Positions 21,496 to 31,179 of a stretch of 64,000 bases of DNA are shown piece by piece. Below the pieces are notes generated by a model. The model did not search any database and was not told the origin of the DNA. It saw nothing but the letters and a program-made list of their open reading frames with translations. The translations under genes were made by a program, and so were the position numbers. Where the stretch lies: the NCBI GenBank assembly GCA_945860385.1, contig CAMAQD010000004.1, forward strand, positions 84,961-148,960, read 5' to 3'. Position 1 is the stretch's first letter, and each line of letters starts with the position of its first letter. Source of the DNA: Flavobacterium psychrophilum. GTDB lineage: Bacteria > Bacteroidota > Bacteroidia > Flavobacteriales > Flavobacteriaceae.

Positions 21496-21565
21496 TTGTT
21501 GTGTATTACAACTTTTTTGTTCACTTTTGAATACTGTTTAGCAACACTAATTTGATAGAAAGATT

Positions 21566-21946
21566 ATGAGAGAAAATGATATGTTAGAAAAAGAAGAGAT
21601 ATTTTCTAAGGTCTTACGAGCCGGAAGAAGAACCTATTTCTTTGATGTAAGAGCTACAAAAGCCGATGATTATTACATTACGATTACCGAAAGCAAGAAA
21701 TTTACCGAAGCGGATGGTTCCTTTCATTTTAAAAAACATAAAATATATTTATACAAAGAAGATTTTACTCCTTTCGCTGAAATACTAGAAGAAATGACTT
21801 CCTATGTTTTGAACCACAAGGGCGAAGAAGTAATTTCTGAAAGACATCAAAAAGATTTCAAAAAAGAATACGATTTTGATAAAACAGAAGAAGAACCAAT
21901 TCCTTCGACTCCTAGTTTTACCAACATCGAATTTGACGATATTTAA
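21566..21946 (+). CDS. PUR-alpha-like nucleic-acid-binding protein (DUF3276)
   Basis: The 126-residue product has the Bacteroidota PUR domain (about 8-100: KEEIFSKVLRAGRRTYFFDV, then DYYITITESKK and HKIYLYKEDF), which in structurally studied members binds single-stranded nucleic acid. The C-terminal 25 residues are acidic and probably disordered. It follows the exporter gene by 70 bases on the same strand and ends at a strong terminator. An in-frame ATG six codons in is an alternative start. Confidence 0.88.
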   Translation: MRENDMLEKEEIFSKVLRAGRRTYFFDVRATKADDYYITITESKKFTEADGSFHFKKHKIYLYKEDFTPFAEILEEMTSYVLNHKGEEVISERHQKDFKKEYDFDKTEEEPIPSTPSFTNIEFDDI

Positions 21947-21983
21947 ATTGTAATATAACTACCAAAAATAACTAACCAATCCT

Positions 21984-22022
21984 AAAAAGCCCGAAAGTCT
22001 GATGATTTTTGGGCTTTTTTTT
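21984..22022. terminator. Bidirectional terminator between PUR gene and S10 peptidase gene
   Basis: Stem AAAAAGCCC / GGGCTTTTT (21984-21992, 22011-22019) with a T run on the right and an A run on the left, between convergent stop codons. Confidence 0.85.
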
Positions 22023-22027
22023 AGTAT

Positions 22028-23569
22028 CTAGTACTTTGCCGGCTGACCAGTTTTAGGTAATGACGCAGTGATGAATTGTCTTATATCTTCATTTCCAGCC
22101 GCCAAGTCTTCTTTACGAAGATACATCATATGTCCGCTGCGATAGCCTTTAAAAGACATTCTGCCTTTCAATTTTCCACTAGGATCCATTTGCCAAAGAT
22201 TGTATTTTGCATTAAAATAATCACAAGCACCATCATAATATCCTGATTGCACCATTACGTGTAAATAAGGATTTTGAGCCATGGCTTGGCGGAGATTTTC
22301 ACCTGTATGATCTCCGGTATTATCCCAGGGACGAACGGGTCCAAACATATTGTATTTTAAATCGGTTTTATAATTGAGGTTGTTGCGAATGTACATATTG
22401 ATTGCAGGGGTAAACGAATGCAACCAAGAAGTCAGTTCCGAGTTGAAATCTGGACTTTCACCAGCATCTTTGCGATCGATTCCTTTGTAGCGAGAATCTA
22501 AACGTCCAACTGTATACCCTTTATCACGCAACAATTCTTTCCAGAAATAGGCTAGTGGCACATCTAAATTATTCTGTAAAATACTTTTTTCAGATAGTCC
22601 TGAATAAAGTGCAATTTTAGCTGCCATTTCTTTTCGCTTTTGTTCGTCTAAAAAACCTCCTTTACTCAAAGCAGGAAGAAGTTCATTAATGGTAAAATTC
22701 TCTACTTCTGGCAACATTTCGGTTAAGTCTTTCTTTTGTAAATCTTCGGTAAGCATTTTATGATACCAAGCTGTTGCTGCAAAATATGGTAATTTTAGGG
22801 CAGCTTCAGAGACTACTCCGCGCTCAATCCCTAATTTAGTTGGTGATACTAAAATCACTCCATTCAGGTACATCCATTGATTATTTTGTAATTCTAAAGC
22901 AAGTCCTGAAACTCTTACAGTTCCATAGCTTTCGCCAATGAGGTATTTTGGAGAAGCCCAACGGTTTGTTCGAGTGACAAAACTATTAATCCAATCAGCT
23001 AAGTACTTTATATCGGCATTTACGCCAAAAAATTTCTCTTTGGCAACTTCTTTACTTACCATTGGTCTTGAATATGCAGTATTAACTGGATTCACAAATA
23101 CAATATCGGCAACGTCTAAAATTGAATATGGATTTTCTTTTATTCCATAAGGTTGAACAGGATATCCTTCGTCATCAATATTCAGTAAACTAGGTCCTGT
23201 ATAAGCAATTTGCATCCAAACCGAAGCTGAACCTGGACCGCCATTAAACGAAATAAGCAACGGACGAGTAGCACGATTTTTAACATCAGAGCGTTCGTAA
23301 TAAGTATAAAACAAACCCGCGATGGCTTTTCCTTCTTCGTCCCATACTGGCATTGTTCCCGTAGTTGCGGTATATGCAACAGGTTGTCCTTTTATTGTGG
23401 TTGTATGTTTGGTTACAACATTTGAATCTGGATTAAATACAATATTTGCAGCTGATATTTCTTCTTTTGGCACAGGTTTGGCTGGTTCCACTGGCTTTGT
23501 TGAGCTTTGTTGTGCGTGAGCAAATCCTAAAAATCCAGATAATATAAACGAAAGAATCAATTTTTTCAT
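22028..23569 (-). CDS. S10 family serine carboxypeptidase, exported
   Basis: The 513-residue protein has a signal peptide (about 1-19, ending AHA|QQ) and the serine carboxypeptidase fold. It has the oxyanion motif FNGGPGSASVW near residue 109 and the nucleophile Ser214 in GESYG. The C-terminal Asp (in GYYDGACDY) and His (in SGHMMYL) complete the triad. It probably trims C-terminal residues from peptides in the periplasm. It appears to stand alone. Confidence 0.9.
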   Translation of the reverse strand: MKKLILSFILSGFLGFAHAQQSSTKPVEPAKPVPKEEISAANIVFNPDSNVVTKHTTTIKGQPVAYTATTGTMPVWDEEGKAIAGLFYTYYERSDVKNRATRPLLISFNGGPGSASVWMQIAYTGPSLLNIDDEGYPVQPYGIKENPYSILDVADIVFVNPVNTAYSRPMVSKEVAKEKFFGVNADIKYLADWINSFVTRTNRWASPKYLIGESYGTVRVSGLALELQNNQWMYLNGVILVSPTKLGIERGVVSEAALKLPYFAATAWYHKMLTEDLQKKDLTEMLPEVENFTINELLPALSKGGFLDEQKRKEMAAKIALYSGLSEKSILQNNLDVPLAYFWKELLRDKGYTVGRLDSRYKGIDRKDAGESPDFNSELTSWLHSFTPAINMYIRNNLNYKTDLKYNMFGPVRPWDNTGDHTGENLRQAMAQNPYLHVMVQSGYYDGACDYFNAKYNLWQMDPSGKLKGRMSFKGYRSGHMMYLRKEDLAAGNEDIRQFITASLPKTGQPAKY

Positions 23570-23811
23570 AATGTATTTTGCTTGATAAGTTTAAGAATTA
23601 CTTTTTTGAAAATTTATTTTCAATGTCTATCAACAAAAATAGACTAAAAATTGATTACTAAAAATAATATTATTCGAGGGTCAAAACAAAACACAGATGT
23701 TTTTTGGAGGATTATTTCATAGGCTTTAAAGGCTCGTAAATCTATCTTGAGCCATTCAAAATTATTTAGTTCAAGTGCAAGATAACAGCTGTAGATGCTA
23801 AGCAATTTAGG

Positions 23812-23847
23812 GATATAAAAAATCCCAAAACTATCGCTTTGGGATTT
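23812..23847 (-). terminator. Terminator after the cyclophilin-FKBP gene
   Basis: Inverted repeat AATCCCAAA / TTTGGGATT (23821-23829, 23838-23846); on the minus strand it is followed by a T run. The rest of the gap 23570-23880 shows nothing recognisable. Confidence 0.75.
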
Positions 23848-23880
23848 ATAAATCTTAAATCAAATATTGTAAATCGTATA

Positions 23881-24813
23881 TTATTTCACGTCCATTAATT
23901 CGACGTCAAATATCAAGGTAGCGTTTGGTGGAATAACTCCTCCAGCTCCACTTGGTCCGTATCCTAAATCTGAAGGAATAACGAACCGGGCTTTGTCACC
24001 TACTTTCAATAAAGCGATTCCTTCGTCCCAACCTTCGATTACTTGACCTATTCCTAGTTTAAATTCGATTGGTTTTTTTCTTGGATAAGAAGAGTCAAAT
24101 ACTTTTCCGCTTTCTAATGAACCTTCATAATGAACCGAAACTGTTTTGCCCTTTTCAGCTTGTTTACCATCTCCTTTTTGTATGAATTGGTAACGCAAAC
24201 CGCTTTCTGTTTTTTCAAAACCAGCAGCTAGTTTTTCCATTTTGGCTTCTGATTCTGCTTTTGAAGCTGCCAATTTTTTCAATCGAGCGCCTTTTAAACC
24301 AACGAAAGCTTCAATAGCATTCCAATTTTTAGCTTCCTCACCAACTCTTATAATTTCAAGAGTTTCTAATTTATCGCCTTGTGCAATAGCATCAACTACA
24401 TCTTGACCTTCAATTACATTTCCAAAAACAGTATGTTTATCATCTAACCAAGGTGTTGCCACGTGTGTGATAAAAAATTGAGAACCATTGCTTCCGGGAC
24501 CTGAATTGGCCATAGACAAAACACCTGGCGTATCGTGACGCAAATCTTGGTGAAATTCATCATCAAATTTATACCCTGGATCACCAGTTCCGGTTCCAAG
24601 GGGACAACCTCCTTGAATCATAAAATTAGGAATAACTCTGTGAAAATTTAAACCATCATAGAATTTTTGTCCCTGTGGTTTAATTTTGTTTTCCATATTC
24701 CCTTCGGCAAGTGCTACGAAGTTTCCGACAGTTCCTGGTGTTAAATCGTGTGTTAATTTTACTAAAATCGACCCTTTTGCGGTGTTGAATTTAGCGTATA
24801 TTCCGTTTTCCAT
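23881..24813 (-). CDS. Dual peptidyl-prolyl isomerase: cyclophilin-FKBP fusion
   Basis: This 310-residue protein combines two unrelated prolyl isomerases. Residues about 1-160 are a cyclophilin with [29 protein letters not shown] and [10 protein letters not shown] motifs. Residues about 165-205 form an Ala/Lys/Glu-rich linker. Residues about 205-310 are an FKBP domain with [39 protein letters not shown] and the C-terminal [15 protein letters not shown]. No signal peptide is present, so it acts in the cytoplasm as a folding helper. Such dual immunophilins have been reported from a few bacteria including Flavobacterium. It is monocistronic. Confidence 0.93.
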   Translation of the reverse strand: MENGIYAKFNTAKGSILVKLTHDLTPGTVGNFVALAEGNMENKIKPQGQKFYDGLNFHRVIPNFMIQGGCPLGTGTGDPGYKFDDEFHQDLRHDTPGVLSMANSGPGSNGSQFFITHVATPWLDDKHTVFGNVIEGQDVVDAIAQGDKLETLEIIRVGEEAKNWNAIEAFVGLKGARLKKLAASKAESEAKMEKLAAGFEKTESGLRYQFIQKGDGKQAEKGKTVSVHYEGSLESGKVFDSSYPRKKPIEFKLGIGQVIEGWDEGIALLKVGDKARFVIPSDLGYGPSGAGGVIPPNATLIFDVELMDVK

Positions 24814-24836
24814 TTTTATTGTTTTTTATTGAAGTG

Positions 24837-24844
24837 CAAATTTA
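24837..24844 (-). promoter_or_regulatory. -7 promoter element of the cyclophilin-FKBP gene
   Basis: TAAATTTG on the minus strand, 23 bases upstream of the ATG. No TTG found at standard spacing. Confidence 0.45.
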
Positions 24845-24970
24845 CGAATTAAATAAAGAATTTGAAAATTCTCTCGAAATGGATTTCGAAAATGAATGTA
24901 CATTCTTCCAATCAAGCAGAAATTTTAGAATAAAGTGAATTATTAAATAGTAAACCTTTTGTTCAGTGAA

Positions 24971-25507
24971 TTAATTGTGCTTTACCCAAATCAATGCAGA
25001 AGTATCATAACCAAGATCTTTCGCTATTTTTAAATAGTCGTTTTTAATATTTTCAGGCATTGTTTTGTCTCGGGACAGCAACCACATATATTTGAGATTT
25101 TTTCCTGTAACTAAAGCATATTTGTAATCAACATCTATTGCCAAAACATTATATCCTGAATAAAATGGCCCAAAAAAGGAAACTTTTAACTTTCCCTCAT
25201 TTTCATCACCCACAAATTTGACTTTTCCGGTAGAGGCCACATTTTTATTTTTAATGTAATTGTAACCTCTATTAATCACTTTAATGCTTCCATCTTCATT
25301 CAATACATATTCGGCAGTGGTATTGTTTAAATTTTTTTCAAAAACAAAATCCAGTCGTGCTATTTCGAACCAATTGCCTAAATATTTTTCTTTATCAAAA
25401 TTTTTAACTGCTTTTGCTCCATTGGGAATAGAAGAGCAAGAATTTATAGCAAATAAAGTCGCCGTAAGGAGTGCTGCACTTCCCAAAGCCAAGATTTTCT
25501 TTTTCAT
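24971..25507 (-). CDS. blc: Bacterial lipocalin (Blc-like outer membrane lipoprotein)
   Basis: The 178-residue product starts MKKKILALGS, has a lipobox ending INSC (Cys about 23) and the lipocalin signature GNWFEIARLD near residue 43. The barrel continues through the GKVKFVGDENEGKLKVSFFGP region and a C-terminal LLSRDKTMPENI stretch characteristic of Blc. Such proteins bind fatty acids or lysophospholipids and are linked to envelope maintenance. The ATG at 25507 is preferred over an upstream in-frame start because it opens the signal peptide. Confidence 0.88.
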   Translation of the reverse strand: MKKKILALGSAALLTATLFAINSCSSIPNGAKAVKNFDKEKYLGNWFEIARLDFVFEKNLNNTTAEYVLNEDGSIKVINRGYNYIKNKNVASTGKVKFVGDENEGKLKVSFFGPFYSGYNVLAIDVDYKYALVTGKNLKYMWLLSRDKTMPENIKNDYLKIAKDLGYDTSALIWVKHN

Positions 25508-25707
25508 AATAATACTTTTGAACACCAAAGTTCACCAATATAAAACAGTAAATCATTACATTTTTGAATACTTTATGATTTGTTTTTGGAGAAACCACAT
25601 AACTGTGCCACAATCAAACATACGAATTATGGAATAGTAAGGCTTTAGAAAATCATCAAGTTTACATAAATTAGCAATTGGAAATATGTAAAATACATAT
25701 ATCGAAA

Positions 25708-26556
25708 TTACATTTCTTTTAGATAATTGATAACTGAAATAACGTCTTGATTTCCAAAACCTGATTGTAATGCCTCGGAGTAAGTTTCAATGATGGCATT
25801 TGTTAAGGGAAAATTTACCTCATTTTTTTTAGCCAGCATAATATCTTTTTGCATTAAGCGCAAGGCAAATGCGGGTTTATAATCTTCGTTGATAAGCAAA
25901 GGGGTTTTAACCTTTGTAGCACCGCTTCCGCAAGCACTTTCATTGATAATTTCTAATAAATCCGAACGATTGATGCCGTTATTTTCAGCAAACAAGACCG
26001 TTTCTGCCAATCCCAGATACAAAATCGAAAGAAAATAATTCACGCTCAACTTGGTTGCAATTCCTTTTCCATTTGGGCCTACGTGCTTGATGAATTTACC
26101 CAATTTTTCAAAATAGGGCATGGCTAAAGTTAGGTCTTCTGCATCACCACCAACCATAATCGTCAGAGTTCCATTTGCTGCAGGTTGTGTGCTTCCTGCT
26201 ACGGGAGCATCTAAAAAGGAAGCGTTTTTTTGTTTCAGTTTTTGGGCAATACTCACACAAAGTTGTTCCGAAATCGTACTCATATCAATAAAAAGTTTGC
26301 CTTCTATTGCTTCCATTCCAAGAATCTCATCGTAGACCATAGTTACAGCTTCGTCGTTGCTCAGCATAGTAAAAATGATGTCGGATTGAGTTACTAATTC
26401 CGTGATATGTTGGGCAATTGTGACATTGGAATTTTCAAATGATTTTGTTTTTTCAACACTTCTGTTGAATACTGTCAAAGGAAAACCGGCCTTAGACAAA
26501 TTGCTTGCCATTGGTGTTCCCATATTTCCAAGACCAATCCAGCCTATATGTTTCAT
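25708..26556 (-). CDS. NAD(P)-dependent beta-hydroxyacid dehydrogenase family oxidoreductase
   Basis: The 282-residue enzyme has an N-terminal Rossmann fold with GLGNMGTPMA (residues 7-16). It also has the family motif DAPVAGSTQPAANGTLTIMVGG (about 115-135; the core is DAPVAGS) and the catalytic Lys in GKGIATKLSVNYF near residue 171. It belongs to the 3-hydroxyisobutyrate/tartronate semialdehyde/succinic-semialdehyde reductase group; the actual substrate cannot be told from sequence. It stands alone, with about 600 bases free of recognised genes upstream. Confidence 0.85.
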   Translation of the reverse strand: MKHIGWIGLGNMGTPMASNLSKAGFPLTVFNRSVEKTKSFENSNVTIAQHITELVTQSDIIFTMLSNDEAVTMVYDEILGMEAIEGKLFIDMSTISEQLCVSIAQKLKQKNASFLDAPVAGSTQPAANGTLTIMVGGDAEDLTLAMPYFEKLGKFIKHVGPNGKGIATKLSVNYFLSILYLGLAETVLFAENNGINRSDLLEIINESACGSGATKVKTPLLINEDYKPAFALRLMQKDIMLAKKNEVNFPLTNAIIETYSEALQSGFGNQDVISVINYLKEM

Positions 26557-27150
26557 TTTAATTATTTTTATTTGTTTGTCCTCAAATGTACAAAAATAAC
26601 AAGGCCTATTTTACAGATTCGGTATCTCAAAATTTTTGTTTTTAAAATCATTGAACTAACTTAAAAATCAGGTATTTTGAAGTTTTTTATGGATGATTTT
26701 GTAATATGGGTTCAAGATTAAAAACTTTTCAGCTAACACTATACTACTCTCTCAATATCATTTGGTTAATGACAGTCACCACTCGCGACTGTAATTATTT
26801 TTTAAATTAAGTATAAAGTTATAAGTTTTTTAAAGCACACACTCAATAAAACATACTACTTGATGCCAATCAATTTTAATAAAATTTAGCCTTCAGCAAC
26901 TTTGTATTGTCGAAAATAATCTCAGAATTTGCCATTCAAAGAGTTTTTCTTCTTTTAAACGATTTTAATATTTTTTTTAATTTTTTGTAAATATGTTTGT
27001 AGTGTAATTATTGAAAAGCGTTTTCATTTAGTAAAGAAATAATAGTAATTCTGGTATTAAAAAAGATTATTTCGAATGGTATTCACTATTTAAAAGCAAA
27101 CAAATAATTCAATTAGAACTAACTGATTTTTAACTATAAAAATAGGACTT
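26557..27150. other. Long intergenic region
   Basis: About 590 AT-rich bases with no convincing reading frame or RNA gene. The only signal recognised is TATGTTTG at 26992-26999, which fits TAnnTTTG and could be the -7 element for the small gene at 27151 with a 150-base leader. Confidence 0.4.
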
Positions 27151-27360
27151 ATGATTACTTATTACTTGATTGGTTTACTAACAGGAGTGTCTTTGACCGC
27201 GTTTTTTATTGGTAAAGAATATTATAAATATTACACAAAATACAAAATTCAGCAGAAACAGTTGAATCGGATTTTGAAATTGAACGACAAGATCAAAGAT
27301 TTCAAAAATTTAAGTTCTATTGAATTTCAAAATATTAACAGAGAATCAATAGCTTCTTAG
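27151..27360 (+). CDS. Small single-helix membrane protein, unknown function
   Basis: The 69-residue product has one N-terminal transmembrane helix (about 3-20, YYLIGLLTGVSLTAFFIG) and a basic, Lys/Tyr/Gln-rich amphipathic cytoplasmic tail (about 22-60). The family is not recognised. A start after GGACTT, a possible promoter element 150 bases upstream and a hairpin terminator downstream support expression as an isolated gene. Confidence 0.6.
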   Translation: MITYYLIGLLTGVSLTAFFIGKEYYKYYTKYKIQQKQLNRILKLNDKIKDFKNLSSIEFQNINRESIAS

Positions 27361-27470
27361 TATTTTATTATAAGTGTAAATACGAAGTTAAACCTATGCA
27401 TCCATATTGCAGTTTAATAGTCAAAAATAGTTTGTAAAAATGCTGCAAGGCATTATAAAATGATAACCCG

Positions 27471-27508
27471 AAAGTTTATTGGAATTTATTTCAATAAACT
27501 TTTTTTAT
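27471..27508 (+). terminator. Terminator after the small membrane protein gene
   Basis: Stem AGTTTATTG / CAATAAACT followed by a T run, about 110 bases after the stop codon at 27360. Confidence 0.65.
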
Positions 27509-27600
27509 TTTTTACGCTTGTTGATTCTTATAAACACTTTCCTGATTAAATTGTGTTTGTTTCGTCGTCTTTTTTTTGATTACAAATGTCAAAAAAAATC

Positions 27601-28353
27601 CTACTTATTCCAAATTTTCCAAGCTTTCTCCGCCTGAAAAATAAGCATATCTTGTCCGTTTTTGGTTTGTGCACCTTTTGCTTTTGCTTTTTTGAGGAAT
27701 TGGGTTTCCGCAGGATTGTAAATAAGGTCGTAAGCAATGTGTTTTTCGGTAAAATATTCGTAAGGAATCAACGGAAAAGCATCAATATTTGGGCTTGTTC
27801 CCACAGGTGTGGTGTTGATTATGATTTGAAAATTTTCAAAAGTAGTCACGTTGATTCTGTCGTAATCGAGAATGCCTTCTTTGGCGTCTCTGGAAACAAA
27901 AGTGTACAGAATTCCTAATTCTTTCAAGGCATACGCTACACCTTTCGAAGCGCCACCTGTTCCCAGTATTAATGCTTTTTTGTGATGAGGTTGCAATAAG
28001 GGTTCTAATGATTTCATAAAACCATAATAGTCCGTATTGTAACCTTTTAGTTTGCCTTTTTTTGTAAATTTTATGGTATTTACCGCGCCAATTTCTGTTG
28101 CAATTTTAGACAACTTATCCAAATATGGAATCACAACTTCTTTGTACGGAATCGTCACATTCATTCCTTTTAAATCGGGTGTAGTTTGTATGATTTCAGG
28201 GAAAGCGGATATTTCTGGAATATCAAAATTCTCATATGTGCAACCTTCAAAGAGTTTATCGCTGTTGAATTTTTCGGTAAAATATCCTTTAGAAAAAGAA
28301 TAACTGATGTTGCGTCCCAATAAGCCAAAGCGTTTACGTATAGAATCCAGCAT
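27601..28353 (-). CDS. aroE: Shikimate dehydrogenase
   Basis: Reduces 3-dehydroshikimate to shikimate with NADPH in aromatic amino acid synthesis. The 250-residue protein has the shikimate-binding SYSFSK motif (about 16-21), the catalytic Lys in NVTIPYKE (about 66-73) and Asp in NTDYYGF (about 107). An NADP-binding glycine motif LGTGGASKGV lies near residue 132. The ATG at 28353 (MLDSIRKRFGLLG) is chosen because upstream codons lack homology. Its leader holds a 13-bp inverted repeat. The TPR gene upstream ends just before the promoter. Confidence 0.92.
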   Translation of the reverse strand: MLDSIRKRFGLLGRNISYSFSKGYFTEKFNSDKLFEGCTYENFDIPEISAFPEIIQTTPDLKGMNVTIPYKEVVIPYLDKLSKIATEIGAVNTIKFTKKGKLKGYNTDYYGFMKSLEPLLQPHHKKALILGTGGASKGVAYALKELGILYTFVSRDAKEGILDYDRINVTTFENFQIIINTTPVGTSPNIDAFPLIPYEYFTEKHIAYDLIYNPAETQFLKKAKAKGAQTKNGQDMLIFQAEKAWKIWNK

Positions 28354-28379
28354 TTTTTTATGTAGTTTATTAAAACACA

Positions 28380-28425
28380 AATTTCATGAATTTACACCAA
28401 TTATTTAGTGAGAATTCATGAAATT
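28380..28425 (-). repeat. 13-bp perfect inverted repeat in the aroE leader
   Basis: AATTTCATGAATT (28380-28392) and AATTCATGAAATT (28413-28425) are perfect reverse complements with a 20-base loop. They lie between the likely aroE promoter and its start codon. Confidence 0.6.
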
Positions 28426-28432
28426 TATTGTG

Positions 28433-28464
28433 CAAATGTATTTTTTATTTTTTGTGTTTGGCAA
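28433..28464 (-). promoter_or_regulatory. Promoter of aroE
   Basis: On the minus strand, TTG (28462-28464) and TACATTTG (28433-28440) with a 21-base spacer. The element overlaps the end of the TPR gene, and transcription would start about 75 bases before the aroE ATG. Confidence 0.5.
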
Positions 28465-29839
28465 TGTAGTTTTGAACCATTTTTCGTGACCAAACCACTG
28501 GAAATAAATCTTCCAAAATGATGTAGTTGTCAAAATTCAATCGTAAGGCATTACTCAAGTGAAATTTGGCTTTGGTCGTGTCCTGAATCATAAAATACAA
28601 TCCCGCCAAACGGTATTCGACCTCATTTTCTTCCGGAAAATATTCTGAGGCTTGCAACAACGTTTGAATCGCACTGTCGAATTCGCCTAAAAACTGTAGA
28701 ATATCAACCCAAAATAACCAGGTATCTAATGAATAATCACCGAATTCTACCGCTTTTCTATAGCCAAATTCAGCTTCTTCAAATTGGCTTAATTGTTTGT
28801 TTATGCTGGCATATCGTTTCCAGTACAAACGATTTTGATTGTCAATGGCTAATGCTTTATTGACAAAAAATAAGGCTTTCTGAAAGTTTTTTTGGCGAAC
28901 ATAAAAATCGGTGATGGCAATCCAGCCTTTGTCTAAAAGCGGATCTTCGTGAACCGTTTTATTAAAGTATTTCAAAGCCTGAACTTTGTTGCCTAATTTT
29001 TCGTAGCATTTACCTATTCGAAGTAAAGCATAAGAAGTGACATCATCTAGTTCAATGGTTCTTTTGTAACTTTCTATCGCGTCTTCGTATTTTTTCAATC
29101 TCTCAAGCGCTTTGGCTCTTTCCATAAAAGCACCCATAAATTCGTCGTCGATTAGGGTGGCGTAATCAAAAGCGCGAATGGCACTTTCGTATTCTTTCAA
29201 GCCATAATGCAAGCGCCCCATTTGATGCCAAGCGATTTCGCTGTACGGATTTTGGTCGATGTATTTGGTCAAATAATCAATGGCTTCCCGATTTTGGTCT
29301 AAAAATTCGAAACAATAGACCACGTTATACAAGGCCGATTGGTCTTCGAGATCCACTTCCAAGCATTTGATAAAGCTATCTTTGGCCATTTCGAGATTGT
29401 CCATAAACAGGTATTCCATCCCGATTAGATTATAAACATCGGCATAATCATCGGTATATTCTAAAGCAATATTTAGTAATTCAACCGCTTTTTCGTGGTT
29501 GTCTCTTTTCGAAAAAATATTGGCTTTTTGAATGTAGATTTCTTCATTAGTGGGTTCGATAGCGTACAATTCATTCAACAGCTTTTCAGCCTGTTCGAGC
29601 TTGTCGTCATAGACCAACATTTCGACCTGAACTAATTTCAGTCCCGTTGATTTTGGATGTTGTTCGAGAGCTAATTTTAAGGCTTTCTTTGCCAAATTGG
29701 CTTTTCCCATATCGAGATAATGAAGGATGATGTCTTCGAATTCCTCGGAGTCAAAAAAGAGCACTTTGTTGGTTTTCAACATTGACTCAAATTTAGACAA
29801 GGATAAGTTATATTCCTCTTCTTCTTCGCTTAATTGCAT
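28445..29839 (-). CDS. Tetratricopeptide repeat protein
   Basis: The 464-residue product is nearly all helical TPR repeats (about ten, 34 residues each, for example AIRAFDYATLIDDEFMGAF, then YEDAIESYKRTIELDDVTSY and ALKYFNKTVHEDPLLDKGW). It has no signal peptide or membrane segment, so it is a cytoplasmic scaffold for protein-protein contacts. The N-terminus is acidic. Homologues are widespread in Flavobacteriia but have no assigned role that I can name. It lies between the aminotransferase gene and aroE on the same strand. Confidence 0.88.
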   Translation of the reverse strand: MQLSEEEEEYNLSLSKFESMLKTNKVLFFDSEEFEDIILHYLDMGKANLAKKALKLALEQHPKSTGLKLVQVEMLVYDDKLEQAEKLLNELYAIEPTNEEIYIQKANIFSKRDNHEKAVELLNIALEYTDDYADVYNLIGMEYLFMDNLEMAKDSFIKCLEVDLEDQSALYNVVYCFEFLDQNREAIDYLTKYIDQNPYSEIAWHQMGRLHYGLKEYESAIRAFDYATLIDDEFMGAFMERAKALERLKKYEDAIESYKRTIELDDVTSYALLRIGKCYEKLGNKVQALKYFNKTVHEDPLLDKGWIAITDFYVRQKNFQKALFFVNKALAIDNQNRLYWKRYASINKQLSQFEEAEFGYRKAVEFGDYSLDTWLFWVDILQFLGEFDSAIQTLLQASEYFPEENEVEYRLAGLYFMIQDTTKAKFHLSNALRLNFDNYIILEDLFPVVWSRKMVQNYIAKHKK

Positions 29840-29984
29840 AGGTTATTTTTTTTGAGTTTGCCCAAAATAAAAGTAGGCAACCTTAGTGTTGATGTGAGGA
29901 AAATTTCGAATTGTTGTGAACAATTTAATCAACAGGATTTTCAAGGTCAATTGCAATTTCAAATATCAATTTCAATCTGAAATT

Positions 29985-31163
29985 TTAAATTAATATTTGG
30001 TTCATCACTTCCAGCATTATCGCACAACCTTCCCGGATTTCATCTTCTGAAATGGTCAGTGGTGGAGTTATTCTAATGGCATTTGCTTCGAATAAAAGCC
30101 AAAATAAAATCAGCCCCTTGTCTTGGCATTTCAGAATCACTTCATTCGTAATGGCTGCACTTTCTGTCATTGCTGCCAACATTAATCCTTTTCCTCGAAT
30201 TTCTTTTATCAAAGGATGTACCAAAAGTGTTTTGAAGAGTTTTTCTTTCTCCAAAGTTTCCGCCATTAAGTTTGTTTCTGTAATTTCCTGCAAAGTCGCC
30301 AAACAGGCTGCCGCAATGACAGGATGACCTCCAAAAGTGGTGATATGACCCAGTTTAGGATCGTGACTCAACAAATCCATCATTTCCGAAGAAGCAGTGA
30401 AGGCACCCACAGGCATTCCGCCGCCCATCCCTTTTCCCATCACTACTATATCGGGAACGACATCGTAATTTTGGAAACCAAATAGTTTTCCTGTTCTTCC
30501 GAAACCCGGTTGGATTTCGTCGAGAATCATCAATGCACCAACTTCGGTGCAACGTTCTCGGACTTTTTTCAAGAAATTGTTTTCTGGCTCAATAAAACCT
30601 GCGCCACCTTGAATAGTTTCAAGAAGAATTCCAGCTGTTTTGGTGGTTATTTTTTCTAAATCGGCTTCGTTATTGAAGGTGATAAACTCGACATCGGGTA
30701 TTAATGGTCGAAAGATTCGCTTGCGTTCTTCAAATCCCATAACGCTCAATGAACCCATTGTGTTGCCGTGATAGGCATTGTGACAAGAAATCAATTGACT
30801 TCTTCCTGTAGATCTACGGGCGAGTTTTAATGCTCCTTCAATCGCTTCGGTACCGGAATTGACCAAATAGGTTTTTTTCAATGGTTCGGGTAGGAGCGAA
30901 GCCATCAATTTGCAATATTCCACAGCTGGACTTTGCGAATATTCACCATAAACCATTACGTGCGAATATTTGTCCAATTGGTCTTTGATCGCCTGATTGA
31001 CTCTTGGCGGCTGGTGTCCGAGCGTGCAAGCCGAAACGCCAGCCACAAAATCCAAATATTTTTTATTGTTGGTATCGAAAATATAAGAGCCTTTGGCATG
31101 AGAAACTTCCATTCCTAAAGGGTAGGGAGACGTTTGGGCTTGGTATTTTATGAAATCGTTCAA
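29985..31163 (-). CDS. Class III PLP-dependent aminotransferase (acetylornithine/ornithine aminotransferase-like)
   Basis: The 392-residue enzyme has fold-type I class III motifs: NSGTEAIEGALKLARR near residue 101, the PLP-phosphate region, DEIQPGFGRTGKLFGFQN near residue 216 and the PLP-binding Lys in VVMGKGMGGGMPVGAF near residue 245. Closest families are acetylornithine and ornithine aminotransferases. No arginine-synthesis genes are adjacent, so the substrate is left open. A repeat-rich gap lies upstream. Confidence 0.82.
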   Translation of the reverse strand: MNDFIKYQAQTSPYPLGMEVSHAKGSYIFDTNNKKYLDFVAGVSACTLGHQPPRVNQAIKDQLDKYSHVMVYGEYSQSPAVEYCKLMASLLPEPLKKTYLVNSGTEAIEGALKLARRSTGRSQLISCHNAYHGNTMGSLSVMGFEERKRIFRPLIPDVEFITFNNEADLEKITTKTAGILLETIQGGAGFIEPENNFLKKVRERCTEVGALMILDEIQPGFGRTGKLFGFQNYDVVPDIVVMGKGMGGGMPVGAFTASSEMMDLLSHDPKLGHITTFGGHPVIAAACLATLQEITETNLMAETLEKEKLFKTLLVHPLIKEIRGKGLMLAAMTESAAITNEVILKCQDKGLILFWLLFEANAIRITPPLTISEDEIREGCAIMLEVMNQILI

Positions 31164-31179
31164 GATTTATGTTTTTAAC

